A stretch of DNA of 64,000 nucleotides from Leptospira sanjuanensis (GTDB taxonomy: Bacteria; Spirochaetota; Leptospiria; Leptospirales; Leptospiraceae), in NCBI RefSeq assembly GCF_022267325.1, contig NZ_JAIZBG010000001.1, forward strand, positions 3,105,001 to 3,169,000, in the 5' to 3' direction. Position 1 is the first letter of the stretch. Each line of letters starts with the position of its first letter. Both the position numbers and the translations under genes were made by a program. The notes under the pieces are model-generated. The model had not been told where the DNA came from, did not search any database, and saw only the letters and a program-made list of their open reading frames with translations. Positions 44,054 through 52,992 of the stretch are shown here, piece after piece.

Positions 44054-45478
44054 ATGATCGCGACTTCAGTTTTCACCGGTTCCGCCAGTCGACCCGCCTT
44101 TTACGTCGGACTTCTCGCTTTCGTATGCGTGATTCCGATGTTTAAGGTCGGTTTCGATTCTCTCGGAGCACGCTCGATCGCGGAGTTGTATCCGGTTTTG
44201 TTTCTTCCTTTATTCGTTCGTTCGACGAAGGACGGAGAAGGAGGGATCACATCGCTTGCAATTCATAGAATATTCAAAAGATGGAAACTGTTTTCGATCG
44301 TATCGGAAAAGGTTCTTTGGTTCGTTCCGGGCTCTTCGTTTCTGGTCTGCGGAATCCTTTTCCAAAGATCGAGTTTGATTTGGATCGGTTCCTTTTGGAA
44401 CGCATTGGCCGTTTTGCATACAGGCGGAATCCGTTTTTCTTGGCCCGCGCCCTTTTTAATCTTTGCGATTCCTCCGATCACCGGATTCGGTTCCCTTTTT
44501 CTGGGATATAAACTTCGATTGATCGTAACGGAAATCTGCGTTCAAGGGATACGCTGGATCGATGCGGGTTCGATCGCGGTCGGGAATCAAATTTTCTTTC
44601 ACGGAGAGTGGTTCGTAGTCGATCGTGTTTGCGAAGGAATGAAGATGGGCCTCGCCTCCCTTTTGATTGCGGCCGCGCTCGCGCTCCGTTCCGACCGCTT
44701 CGGTTTTGTTCTGATTCTTTTGTCCGTTTTCCCGCTTTGGTTTTTTTCGAATTTATTCCGCGTCTTTACGCTGGTTTTATTTCAAGTTCCCGCTTCTTCC
44801 TGGAGACACGAGTTTATCGGAATCGTTTTGTTTCTCTGCGGAGTTTTCATCCCGCTTTCGATCATTTCATTGATTTTTCCGAATATTCAAAAATCCGAAT
44901 TAACTCCAAGCAGCGCCGCCCTTCCCCTACGATTTCCTTCCCGGTCGGCGCGGCTGATTCTCCCCTTACTCGCGACGATCTCGCTGTTTGGAAACCGGAT
45001 CGCACCCGTTCCAAAACGCGACTGGCCTTCGCAAGTGTCCTCCTTTCGACTCGAATCCGGCTCCACTGCCGATGATCCTCGAATCGCCGTTTATCGTTCG
45101 GGAGAGAATTATCTGATTATAAAGAGGGATTTGTTCGCCATCGGAACCGGCCATGATCCGAGAATCTGTTTTGAAGCGGTCGGTTTTGCCTTTACGGAAC
45201 AAACAGGAGATAAGGGATTGAACAGAGGTCAGCTCAAAAGTCCTTCGGGCGCGGCTCCGATTCTTTTTTGGTGGTATTCGGTTACGAAAAACGAAACCAT
45301 GGAAGGAGACAAGCTCTCGAACATTCGTTCGTTTGCGCCATTCCGATCGGCGTCCGATTTTCACTGGAGATGGGAACGTCTCTGGGGAGCCGACGCGATT
45401 CAATGGAACTTATACGGACCGGACGAGAAGGAACTCCGCGCGGTCATCGAAAAAATTTCCAAAGAACCGATCGAATAG
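44054..45478 (+). CDS. Exosortase family protein with C-terminal EpsI-like region
   Basis: A 474-residue membrane transpeptidase candidate. Eight or so hydrophobic helices occupy residues 15-280. The three catalytic residues of the family are readable: Cys193 in FVVDRVCEGMKMG, Arg236 in NLFRVFTL, His252 in WRHEFIGI. Residues about 305-474 form an extracytoplasmic domain with ENYLIIKRDLFAIGTGHDPRICFEAVGF, reminiscent of EpsI proteins, which are often fused to exosortases. It should cleave the PEP-CTERM tail of the preceding VIT protein. No exopolysaccharide genes are adjacent. The exact exosortase subfamily needs a profile search. Confidence 0.85.
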   Translation: MIATSVFTGSASRPAFYVGLLAFVCVIPMFKVGFDSLGARSIAELYPVLFLPLFVRSTKDGEGGITSLAIHRIFKRWKLFSIVSEKVLWFVPGSSFLVCGILFQRSSLIWIGSFWNALAVLHTGGIRFSWPAPFLIFAIPPITGFGSLFLGYKLRLIVTEICVQGIRWIDAGSIAVGNQIFFHGEWFVVDRVCEGMKMGLASLLIAAALALRSDRFGFVLILLSVFPLWFFSNLFRVFTLVLFQVPASSWRHEFIGIVLFLCGVFIPLSIISLIFPNIQKSELTPSSAALPLRFPSRSARLILPLLATISLFGNRIAPVPKRDWPSQVSSFRLESGSTADDPRIAVYRSGENYLIIKRDLFAIGTGHDPRICFEAVGFAFTEQTGDKGLNRGQLKSPSGAAPILFWWYSVTKNETMEGDKLSNIRSFAPFRSASDFHWRWERLWGADAIQWNLYGPDEKELRAVIEKISKEPIE

Positions 45479-45516
45479 CGCACGAACGAAAAACGGATCC
45501 CGACCCAAGGACTTCT

Positions 45517-45843
45517 TTGTTGAAACACGAAATCACATTCAAACATCATTCTTTTCTAAATCAGATCCCCCAGCCGATTCTCGAGGAATTGGATTTGAAC
45601 GTTCTTTGGATTCCGAACGAGGAACAAAAAAAGAAGATTCTTCTTTTAGAAAAGAAAACGGGAACGCACATCGTACTCTACAAAAAAGACGTCGAACCGC
45701 AAGGAAGACATCTTTGCAAAACGATCCGCTCCGCGGATCTAGATCAAGACCAGATTCGATCGGTTTTGGAATTTGAACAGGAACAGGAGCCGATTCAAGA
45801 TCTAATCGTTGTCGCTTATCAAAGGCCTGTAGTTTTATTTTAA
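45517..45843 (+). CDS. Small protein in exosortase operon, unknown function
   Basis: A 108-residue protein with a TTG start; AAGGA lies 7 bases before it, and the codon after is also TTG. It starts 38 bases after the exosortase stop on the same strand. The sequence is soluble and charged: LKHEITFKHHSFLNQIPQPILEELDLNVLWIPNEEQKKKILLLEKKTGTHIVLYKKDVEP, then RSADLDQDQIRSVLEFEQEQEPIQDLIVVAYQRPVVLF. I do not recognise it. A longer ORF starting at 45268 overlaps the exosortase gene in another frame and is not believed. Confidence 0.6.
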   Translation: MLKHEITFKHHSFLNQIPQPILEELDLNVLWIPNEEQKKKILLLEKKTGTHIVLYKKDVEPQGRHLCKTIRSADLDQDQIRSVLEFEQEQEPIQDLIVVAYQRPVVLF

Positions 45844-45850
45844 AACGAAG

Positions 45851-46555
45851 TCATTGGCGAACGCAGATCAGCTTTTTGGTTGAGTTACAAGGATCCGAAA
45901 ATCCGCCTGAATTGATTGAGTTTAAATTGCTTACAGCACCAGATCCGAATTCACCCGTAGAACCTGCCGTTCCATCCACCCAATCGCTACAAGTATCACC
46001 GACGCTGATTCTCCAATCACTGGTCAATCCGGTCCACCAAATATTAGCGCCATTAGTATCTATCGCCGCTGTAATTGGAAATGTCGCAATTCCAGCAGTG
46101 TTCGTAGTAAATACTTTTATAGGATTCGCAACTGTGCCTCGATAATAATCCCGATTGGGCAACAAAACCCAGTTACTATTTTCAGTGGGATCCGTACAAT
46201 TTGCAGTACCATTGCAAGCTCTTCGAAGCGGTACAGTTGATACGATCAAAGCCTTGTACTCCGTTCCCGTCCCGGGCAAAGAAGCGAAATTGTTATTCTT
46301 TTGAGTGGCGCAAGTAGAATCCGCTCCCGTCACATCTCCCAGGGCTCCCGTCGTGCCTGGACCGGTCGTCACAAAAAGAAATTTATACGAAAGAACCGGA
46401 TCGGTAGTTCCGCTGCCGTTGTTTGAATTAGAGTTCAAAAGTGCGAGCAGTAAAACGCCGGAAGCATCTCCCGGAAACGGAACCGAACAGCCGATTCCAA
46501 AAAAACATAGTATAAAAAAAGAATATACGAATTTCAGAATATTCTTTCGAATCAT
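45851..46555 (-). CDS. DUF1554 lipoprotein
   Basis: A 234-residue predicted lipoprotein. The signal peptide ends LCFFGIGC with Cys23 in a lipobox. The mature part has the leptospiral DUF1554 pattern: SYKFLFVTTGPGTTGALGDVTGADSTCATQ, YKALIVSTVPLRRACNG, NWVLLPNRDYYRG, IWWTGLTSDWRISVGDTCSDWVDG, TKKLICVRQ. Members include surface adhesins of the Len type and others without known role. AGGAG lies 6 bases before the ATG at 46555, and the start overlaps the previous gene's stop by 4 bases. Last gene of the cyclase operon. Confidence 0.85.
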   Translation of the reverse strand: MIRKNILKFVYSFFILCFFGIGCSVPFPGDASGVLLLALLNSNSNNGSGTTDPVLSYKFLFVTTGPGTTGALGDVTGADSTCATQKNNNFASLPGTGTEYKALIVSTVPLRRACNGTANCTDPTENSNWVLLPNRDYYRGTVANPIKVFTTNTAGIATFPITAAIDTNGANIWWTGLTSDWRISVGDTCSDWVDGTAGSTGEFGSGAVSNLNSINSGGFSDPCNSTKKLICVRQ

Positions 46556-47370
46556 TCGAACTCCTTTCGGAAGCTCAACTCGATTCTTCCCAAGGAAAGA
46601 AACGAATTCGGTTGCAGGTTCGGAGAATTCCATCGCGTAACGCCTTCCGACTTCGATTCTATCAAAACGGTTGCGGATTGAAAAGAACGTTTTTCCAACC
46701 ACACATTCAAGCCGTATGTCAAAAGGGCTAACGCGCTTATGCCGACTTGATTATTTTGATGCATTTTGTATTCTTTTTTATCCTCGTCCCTTTGCTGAAG
46801 AAGATACAACGTAACCGGCAGCGGAGCGGTCAATGCGGCTAACGTCAAAAAACCGGGATCGTTCGCTGAGGATTGGGCGAGAGAATTTCCCGCCGTCCTC
46901 TCCGCGTTACCCGCAACCGCCAAGGCGCCGAACCACAAAAAAATCAAAGAGGTCTTCGTGTATTCTTTTCGTTCCAAAGGAAGAAGTCCGGGAACCCAGA
47001 CTTTCCACGATGCGACGCCCACGGCGGCCTGTTTTTTTTCGGCTTCATACACGCTCTTCGGACGATCGTGTTCGACAAGAAACGCGGACCATTGACTCCA
47101 GGAGGACGGTTTTCCGAAACGATTGAGCGCCGAGATTCTAAACTCGTATTCGCCCGCGGAAATCAGGAATTCCAAGCTGTTCGTTACGACCTTTTCTTCC
47201 GCGACCAAGGTCGTCGGATCGGAAGGTTTTCGTATTTCCACCTTGTATCCGTTGTTTCCTTTGACCTCGTTCCATTCTATGTAAAACGTATACTTTCTTT
47301 CTTCCGAATATGCAGAAACGCTTATAAACAAGCAGATCAGCGCCGGAACGAATCTTGCGATCGATCTCAA
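46552..47370 (-). CDS. Periplasmic FN3-like protein with membrane helices
   Basis: A 272-residue protein with signal peptide MRSIARFVPALICLFISVSAYS. Residues 25-105 look like a fibronectin type III fold (YTFYIEWNEVKGNNGYKVEIRKP, GEYEFRISALNRFGKPSSWSQWSAF). The second half has hydrophobic segments (SLIFLWFGALAVAG, FLTLAALTAPLPVTLYLL, VGISALALLTYGLNVWL) with a small charged loop. It starts on a TTG with GGGGA 5 bases before it and only one base after the FecR stop. Its place between FecR-like and DUF1554 genes suggests an envelope assembly. Confidence 0.75.
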   Translation of the reverse strand: MRSIARFVPALICLFISVSAYSEERKYTFYIEWNEVKGNNGYKVEIRKPSDPTTLVAEEKVVTNSLEFLISAGEYEFRISALNRFGKPSSWSQWSAFLVEHDRPKSVYEAEKKQAAVGVASWKVWVPGLLPLERKEYTKTSLIFLWFGALAVAGNAERTAGNSLAQSSANDPGFLTLAALTAPLPVTLYLLQQRDEDKKEYKMHQNNQVGISALALLTYGLNVWLEKRSFQSATVLIESKSEGVTRWNSPNLQPNSFLSLGRIELSFRKEFE

Positions 47371-47371
47371 T

Positions 47372-49006
47372 CTATTCCCCTTTTTTGCCCGTTGTTTTTG
47401 TTTCCGGGGCGGCCAAGTCTTCTCTTAGTACGATTTTAAATTCCGCCTTAGCCCGATTGGATTCGTTGCCTTCCTGAATCAAGGCCCAGGAGAATTTTCC
47501 AACGTCCAGAACGCTTAGGTCCGTCAAGCGGAAGGATTCTCCGTTTACGGATCGTTTGAATATGGATTCTCCGTTTCCTCCGTAAAGATTTAGACTCCAT
47601 TTTTGTTCTTTGGAATTCGTGTTGTGTTTCCAGCGGAATACGATCGAGTTTTTTCCGGTCATATCCACGGTTCTTCCTTGAATCGGAAATACCAAGGCCG
47701 GGACTGGCGAAGTTTCTTTTTCGGTTTTCTTTTCGGCCGCATCGTTCTTTTTCTCGGTAGTCGTGTTCTCTTCTACTTTCGCCGATGTCGCATTAGCAAC
47801 AGGCAAAGTTGGAGTCTCGGACGTTTTAACCGGAATCTCCGTCTTTTGAACGGTTTCCGTTTTTTCAACCTGGAACGATCTCGCTTCGGATACGGCTTCG
47901 GTTTCCGGTAAGTTCGAAAAGGACTTTACTCTCCAATGATATTTTCCTCCCGATAACGGGATGGAAATCGAAGTCTTAAAAACCGTGAGTTGCCTGAGCC
48001 CCGATTTGAAATCGGACGAATCCGAAATTTCCAAAATATAACCCGTCGCCAACCGGGAAGGTTTCCATCGAAACGATTGCAGCTCGCCGCCTTCCAAGCT
48101 CGTGTTCTTCAACGGAAACAATAACGTTACGGGAGGGTTGGGGAGAATGCGAAACTTCCTGACTTCGGAGAGTTTCGTTTTGTCCGCTGAGATGAGTCTC
48201 CAATAATAGATTCCCTCCGGAAGGCTGGCGTCAGCAAAATCCCCTTTGGATTCCTTTTTGAAAATCAAAGGATGAAAACTTCGGTTTAACGAAACTTCTA
48301 ATACGACATTGGGAATGGAAGGGACCGGCTTCCATCGGAATAAGATTTTGGCCTCTCCGGTTTCCGGAAAAATCCGATGATTGTCCACGGGTTCGAGTAA
48401 GGTCCATTCTTCTTTGATCGGCTGAAGAGATTCGTGACCGACCCTCGCCTTTTCCCCTTCTTTGATTTCCTTGGTTTTCTGATCGGAGCCGATCCACTTC
48501 AAGGTTCCCTGGGTGAGTTCGACGAGATTGTCCCCGCCGGTTTCATCCCGCGTTATGCGAAACAGACTGGATTTGTCCGCCGACTTCAGAACCGTTTTGC
48601 CGGATGCAAGACTTATCGATCGGGTAGATTGCACTCGAACCGAACCTTCCTCCAATTCCAGAAGTTCCTCTTCTTCCTTGAGATTGATTACGATCATCGA
48701 TCTCGGATCCAATTCGAATTTGGTTCCCGAAGTCAGCGTGACGACGGCTTCGGATAATTCGTCGGTTCGGACGGAATCGTGATTGAAGATCGGAAAGTTC
48801 TGCTCCACGTCCTGCCAGATCATACGATCCGAAAATTTTCTCTGCGCGGTTTTGTATTTGAACGTGATGTTACCTACGGTTTCCTTCCTGCCTTCCCCGA
48901 AATCGGCCGCGCCCTCCCTCCAAAAAAGAAAAAGGGAAACACAAAGCGCGAGAAGGGACAGAACGCCCACTTGGATTTCCTTTCGAAATTTCGAATATAG
49001 GTTCAT
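47372..49006 (-). CDS. FecR-domain membrane-anchored protein
   Basis: A 544-residue protein. The N-terminal anchor helix is IQVGVLSLLALCVSLFLFW. A FecR domain follows (VRTDELSEAVVTLTSGTKFELDPRSMIVINLKE, EEGSVRVQSTRSISLASGKTVLKSA). Two or three beta-sandwich repeats come next (WKPVPSIPNVVLEVSLN, WKPSRLATGYILEISDSSDF), then a Glu/Lys/Thr-rich linker (residues ~390-430) and a last sandwich. The start at 49006 overlaps the cyclase stop by 4 bases. FecR domains often sense or bind at the periplasmic face. There is no sigma factor or TonB receptor nearby, so it is not a classical iron-signalling FecR. Confidence 0.8.
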   Translation of the reverse strand: MNLYSKFRKEIQVGVLSLLALCVSLFLFWREGAADFGEGRKETVGNITFKYKTAQRKFSDRMIWQDVEQNFPIFNHDSVRTDELSEAVVTLTSGTKFELDPRSMIVINLKEEEELLELEEGSVRVQSTRSISLASGKTVLKSADKSSLFRITRDETGGDNLVELTQGTLKWIGSDQKTKEIKEGEKARVGHESLQPIKEEWTLLEPVDNHRIFPETGEAKILFRWKPVPSIPNVVLEVSLNRSFHPLIFKKESKGDFADASLPEGIYYWRLISADKTKLSEVRKFRILPNPPVTLLFPLKNTSLEGGELQSFRWKPSRLATGYILEISDSSDFKSGLRQLTVFKTSISIPLSGGKYHWRVKSFSNLPETEAVSEARSFQVEKTETVQKTEIPVKTSETPTLPVANATSAKVEENTTTEKKNDAAEKKTEKETSPVPALVFPIQGRTVDMTGKNSIVFRWKHNTNSKEQKWSLNLYGGNGESIFKRSVNGESFRLTDLSVLDVGKFSWALIQEGNESNRAKAEFKIVLREDLAAPETKTTGKKGE

Positions 49007-51285
49007 GCCAAGGACCGGGAAGGCGATTCGGGGTCGGGAATTCCGCATAACACGCGTAATTCTTCGAGAGATTTTGGGCAATCCTGATCCTCTTTCCAAC
49101 CTAACACCGCGTAGATGGACTGCGGCTTTTCCTTTCCGCGAATCCATACGGGAGGAAGTTCGACGAAATTGAAATGATCCTTTGCCAGTTGATACGTGCT
49201 TTCCGAGATGAGAATGTCGGTTCCGAATTCCTTGTTCAAGTATTCGATTCTGGACGCGAGATTGACCGTATCGCCGATCACCGTGAATTCAAGCTTCTTC
49301 TCCGAACCGATCTGCCCGACGATCACCGGGCCGGAATTGATTCCGCAACCGAAACGGGTAAACGGACGTCCGATCTCGTGTCCTTTGTCGTTGAACTCGA
49401 TCAACGCTCTTCGCATTAACAAGGCGGCGTTGATCGCGTTCTTCGGTTCGTGACCATCGTGAACGAGCGCGCCCCAGTGAGCCATCACCGCATCTCCGAT
49501 GAACTTATCCACGATTCCCTGGGTGAGATAAATACATTCCACCATCTCCGTGAAATATTGATTCAGGAATTCGACGACTTCTTCAGGTTTCATCTTTTCT
49601 GACATTCCCGTAAAGTTTCGGAGATCGGAAAAGAAGACAGTAACGTCTCGGTTTTCGCCGCCGAGCTTGAGATCGGAAGATAACGCGCGTTCGGCGATCT
49701 CCTTGTTTACGAATTTACCGAAAGTGTTTTTGATCTTTTCGCGCTCCTCGAGTCCGCGCGCCATTCGTAAGAACGAGTTGGTAAGAACCCCCACTTCGTC
49801 GTGCGTCGTTGGACGGATATCAACGTGATAATTCCCCTGTTCCACTTTACGCGTCGCACTTAGAAGTTGAATGATCGGAATCGTCAGAGTTCTTGAAAAC
49901 ACGAACACGACGAAGAATGCCACTGACAAAACCGAAATCATGATGAGAAGATTCTGCTTTCTAATCTTGTAAACCGCCTCGAAAGCGAGATCGGCGTCCA
50001 ACGTGGAAAGAATTCCAAGCCCTCCGACTTCGAGCTGTTGATACGAACCCAGCATTTCCCTTCCTTCAAAATCGAAAAGCTGCGAACCGTTGTCCGAAGG
50101 ACTGCGAAGCATATTCTCCACAAGAGGATGTTTTTTATAATCCTTACCGGAAATCGCTTCCTTATCGTTCGAGTGCGCGATCAGATTTCCGGAAGAATCC
50201 ACGACGAGCATTTGGAAGAAGTCCGTTTGCCGAACGGCCAAAAAAGAATCCAAAAATTCCGTGGCGGAAAAAACCAGACCCGAAATTTCAGCGCCTTCGG
50301 ACACGGGCAGAAGTACCGCAACAGCGGGGAATCCGAATTCGGAAGAAACATTCAATACTTCTAATGTTCCGGACAAACGGGAAGAAGCCTTTTCCAAAGC
50401 TACTTTCAACGTCTCCGGATCGGGAACTCCCGAAACCGAATTCGCCTTTAAAAATTTCAGATTCCAAAAAAGAGAACTAATCTCGCGGACGGAATCTCCG
50501 GGTCTGGATCGAAAACGAACATACGCGACCGCGTTCGCGTTCGCACGGAAGAATTTTTCGGATTCGGTCGGACGAAAGTCCTGGATCTTACGAGTGGTTT
50601 CCTTCAGTTGTCCACTCAATTGCAGACCGGTCATTCTCGCGAGAGAAAGATTGTATTCCTGAATGAGAATCTCGCTGTATTTTCTGAAAAAGTACGTCGC
50701 CATCGTGATCATCAAACTCATGCTGATCATGATGATCGCGGAAACGATGGAGAGAAGTTTTACTCGAATCGTAAACCGGGAAGGACGGAACGGCTCGTCG
50801 TAACCGTGCGGATGACGAGGATGTTTTAGAAAATCATAATATTTTGATTCGATCGTGGAAGCGAGTCCGTTGCCCGTCCAAATCAGACAAGGGCTGTTGT
50901 GCGAACGGTTTTTCAGGAATTGAAAGAATTTTTCCGAGGATTCTCCGCTGCCGGAAAGAATCTTATCGCTGTCCGCGGAAGAAATCGTGAAACCTCCGTG
51001 TTTCAGATCGCGTACGAGTCTTAAAAAATCGCGGGACTTTTTGAGAGTTTCCGCTTCCTTTCCCGGAAGACAAAAAACGACTTCTCTGATTCCGAGCGCG
51101 AGCTTTTCGCCAATCAGACTTCGGATTAATAAATCGGGATCGTCTCCGTCGGAATGAAGATTCGGTAGTTCTTCCCAACGAATCGTTTTATCCCGTTTCC
51201 GTATGAATCGATCAAGCAGCCTGGACATCCGTTCCCTGTTCTCCTTAATTCTGGAGAAGAATGAAGATGTTTTTTCTCCTGTCAT
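49003..51285 (-). CDS. Membrane adenylate/guanylate cyclase (Cache-HAMP)
   Basis: A 760-residue sensor cyclase. Residues 1-165 form a cytoplasmic N-terminal domain of unknown type. Two membrane helices (about 176-196 and 440-460) enclose an extracytoplasmic sensor region with ISGLVFSATEFLDSFLAVRQTDFFQMLVVDSSGNLIAHSN, Cache-like. HAMP (about 460-510) leads to a class III cyclase domain with metal-binding Asp554 (VFFSDLRNFTGMSE) and Asp598 (FIGDAVMAHWG), and VIGDTVNLASRIE. The substrate-specifying pair (Lys/Asp or Glu/Cys) suggests adenylate cyclase but is not proved. It heads a four-gene operon of FecR, FN3 and DUF1554 proteins. Confidence 0.88.
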   Translation of the reverse strand: MTGEKTSSFFSRIKENRERMSRLLDRFIRKRDKTIRWEELPNLHSDGDDPDLLIRSLIGEKLALGIREVVFCLPGKEAETLKKSRDFLRLVRDLKHGGFTISSADSDKILSGSGESSEKFFQFLKNRSHNSPCLIWTGNGLASTIESKYYDFLKHPRHPHGYDEPFRPSRFTIRVKLLSIVSAIIMISMSLMITMATYFFRKYSEILIQEYNLSLARMTGLQLSGQLKETTRKIQDFRPTESEKFFRANANAVAYVRFRSRPGDSVREISSLFWNLKFLKANSVSGVPDPETLKVALEKASSRLSGTLEVLNVSSEFGFPAVAVLLPVSEGAEISGLVFSATEFLDSFLAVRQTDFFQMLVVDSSGNLIAHSNDKEAISGKDYKKHPLVENMLRSPSDNGSQLFDFEGREMLGSYQQLEVGGLGILSTLDADLAFEAVYKIRKQNLLIMISVLSVAFFVVFVFSRTLTIPIIQLLSATRKVEQGNYHVDIRPTTHDEVGVLTNSFLRMARGLEEREKIKNTFGKFVNKEIAERALSSDLKLGGENRDVTVFFSDLRNFTGMSEKMKPEEVVEFLNQYFTEMVECIYLTQGIVDKFIGDAVMAHWGALVHDGHEPKNAINAALLMRRALIEFNDKGHEIGRPFTRFGCGINSGPVIVGQIGSEKKLEFTVIGDTVNLASRIEYLNKEFGTDILISESTYQLAKDHFNFVELPPVWIRGKEKPQSIYAVLGWKEDQDCPKSLEELRVLCGIPDPESPSRSLA

Positions 51286-51380
51286 CCTAAAATCAAAAAT
51301 TTAAACAGAAGACATAGTTAAACCAAACGATTTGAACGAAAATCGACACAGATCGGACAAAGAAAGCCGGGAAGATCTTT

Positions 51381-51815
51381 TTATTTCGTCTTAATTCCCT
51401 CCCATTTTTCCGCGGCTTTCCGAATGAAACCCGGAATATCCTTTTCCCAAAGCCCCTGAGTTTCGTGGTCGTAGTTTAAATACAACTTTCCGTCCACGAT
51501 CTTCCATTGATTGGGATCGATATTTACTTTTTCGCCGAGTGCGATTCCGTACGCGCAGTAGCCGCCGAACTGAGGAACATATCGTTCGGGATTTTCGCGG
51601 AATCGTTTCAAATTTTCGGCCGAAGAAAAATACCAATCCGCTCCCTTCCATTTATAGGAGAATTCTCCCTTTCCTTCGATCGGTCTGCCCGATACAAAAT
51701 AAGCGACCGGATCATAACCCTCGATCGCTACGCCCTTCAAAAATGTCTTATTGATTTCCGAAGCGGAAACCGCAGAACTTAGAAATAAAATCGTAATCGC
51801 TAAAGCAGTTTTCAT
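51381..51815 (-). CDS. Secreted YHS-domain protein
   Basis: A 144-residue exported protein. Signal peptide MKTALAITILFLSSAVSASE is followed by the YHS-type domain: VAIEGYDPVAYFVSGRPIEGKGEFSYKWKGADWYFSSAENLKRFRENPERYVPQFGGYCAYGIALGEK. The Cys and nearby residues of YCAYG may bind metal. AGAGGTGG lies close before the ATG at 51815; a GTG two codons earlier overlaps it and is rejected. It is downstream of no obvious partner and 95 bases from the cyclase operon start on the same strand. Confidence 0.85.
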   Translation of the reverse strand: MKTALAITILFLSSAVSASEINKTFLKGVAIEGYDPVAYFVSGRPIEGKGEFSYKWKGADWYFSSAENLKRFRENPERYVPQFGGYCAYGIALGEKVNIDPNQWKIVDGKLYLNYDHETQGLWEKDIPGFIRKAAEKWEGIKTK

Positions 51816-51915
51816 TACCACCTCTTCGTGTTAATTCGGTTTAAAACGAAATTCGTTACAAAAAACGAAATCGATTTGGTCTTGCCCAATCCCGATCGGA
51901 GTGAAAACTGTTCCT

Positions 51916-52956
51916 ATGGATTGGAACGGAATTCAAACCTGGATTTCGAAGGAATTCTTTTTGGAATTCGGAAACGCTTTCGGAATTTTTCTCTTCGTAT
52001 TATTTTTCGGTTATATACTCGGAGACAGAATCGTTCCGAGACTTTCCGCAGTTCTTTTTCAGAATAGAATCCCCAGCTCTCATCCACTATTTAAAGCGGG
52101 AAGAAGAATCATCCGTTTGCTTTTCTTCCTTCTCGCAGCGTTTTTATTTCTAAAACTTCTCAAACTTACCGCGGGTTCGGGAGAATTCGTCTTTTTAGGA
52201 TACAAAATTCTTTCGATCGTTCTTTTGACATTTTCTCTCGTTCGTCTTTTTTCGGCGGTGTTCGAAACGTATTCCGAAAAAACGGACGGTTTGATTTCTT
52301 CCGCGTCGATCATCAGCAACGTAATTCGGATCACGTTATTCGCCATCGGAGTTTTGCTGATCCTTCAATCGCTCGGAATTTCCGTCGCGCCGATTCTCGG
52401 AGCGCTCGGAGTAGGAGGTCTTGCGGTCGCGCTCGGTTTGCAACCGACTCTTTCCAATTTATTTTCGGGTCTCAGCATTCTTCTCGGAAAGCAGCTCAAA
52501 AAAGGGGATTATGTTCGTTTATCGGGAGAAGGACTCGAAGGTTACGTGCAGGACGTCACGTGGAGAAGCACGACGATCCGCAGATTCAACAACAGCACGA
52601 TCGTGGTTCCGAATTCGGTCATGGCTTCCTCTGTGTTTACGAACTTCGATCTGCCCACGAAAGAATTTTCGATACAGATCGAAGCCGGTGTCGCTTATCA
52701 ATCCGATCTCGAACGAGTGGAAACTCTCGCCGTGGAAATCGGAAACGAAGTATTGAAGAAGTTCTATCAATCTCCTTCGACCAAGGACGTTTCCTTCGCT
52801 TATCAAAAGTTCTCCGAAAATTCGATCGATTTTAAAGTCGTTCTCCCTTCACAGGAATTTACGGATCAGTTTCCGATCAAACACGAATACATCAAACTTC
52901 TCCATTCCCGTTTTCAAAAAGAAGGAATCGAATGGAGGTTGCAAAACAAGAAATGA
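51916..52956 (+). CDS. MscS-family mechanosensitive channel
   Basis: A 346-residue small-conductance mechanosensitive channel. Five hydrophobic helices occupy residues 15-165. The pore-lining helix and beta domain are clear: [45 protein letters not shown], then [35 protein letters not shown]. It releases solutes on osmotic downshift. Both a GTG at 51901 and the ATG at 51916 are possible; GGAGTG sits 12 bases before the ATG, so I prefer it weakly. Confidence 0.92.
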   Translation: MDWNGIQTWISKEFFLEFGNAFGIFLFVLFFGYILGDRIVPRLSAVLFQNRIPSSHPLFKAGRRIIRLLFFLLAAFLFLKLLKLTAGSGEFVFLGYKILSIVLLTFSLVRLFSAVFETYSEKTDGLISSASIISNVIRITLFAIGVLLILQSLGISVAPILGALGVGGLAVALGLQPTLSNLFSGLSILLGKQLKKGDYVRLSGEGLEGYVQDVTWRSTTIRRFNNSTIVVPNSVMASSVFTNFDLPTKEFSIQIEAGVAYQSDLERVETLAVEIGNEVLKKFYQSPSTKDVSFAYQKFSENSIDFKVVLPSQEFTDQFPIKHEYIKLLHSRFQKEGIEWRLQNKK

Positions 52957-52992
52957 CAGGAGCGATCGAACGCCTTAAATATACTTGCAAAC

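Noticed and set aside
45268..45843. Longer 191-codon version of the small exosortase-operon gene
   Set aside because: Its first 83 codons overlap the exosortase gene in another frame and look like reversed-frame noise; a ribosome-binding site supports the TTG start at 45517.
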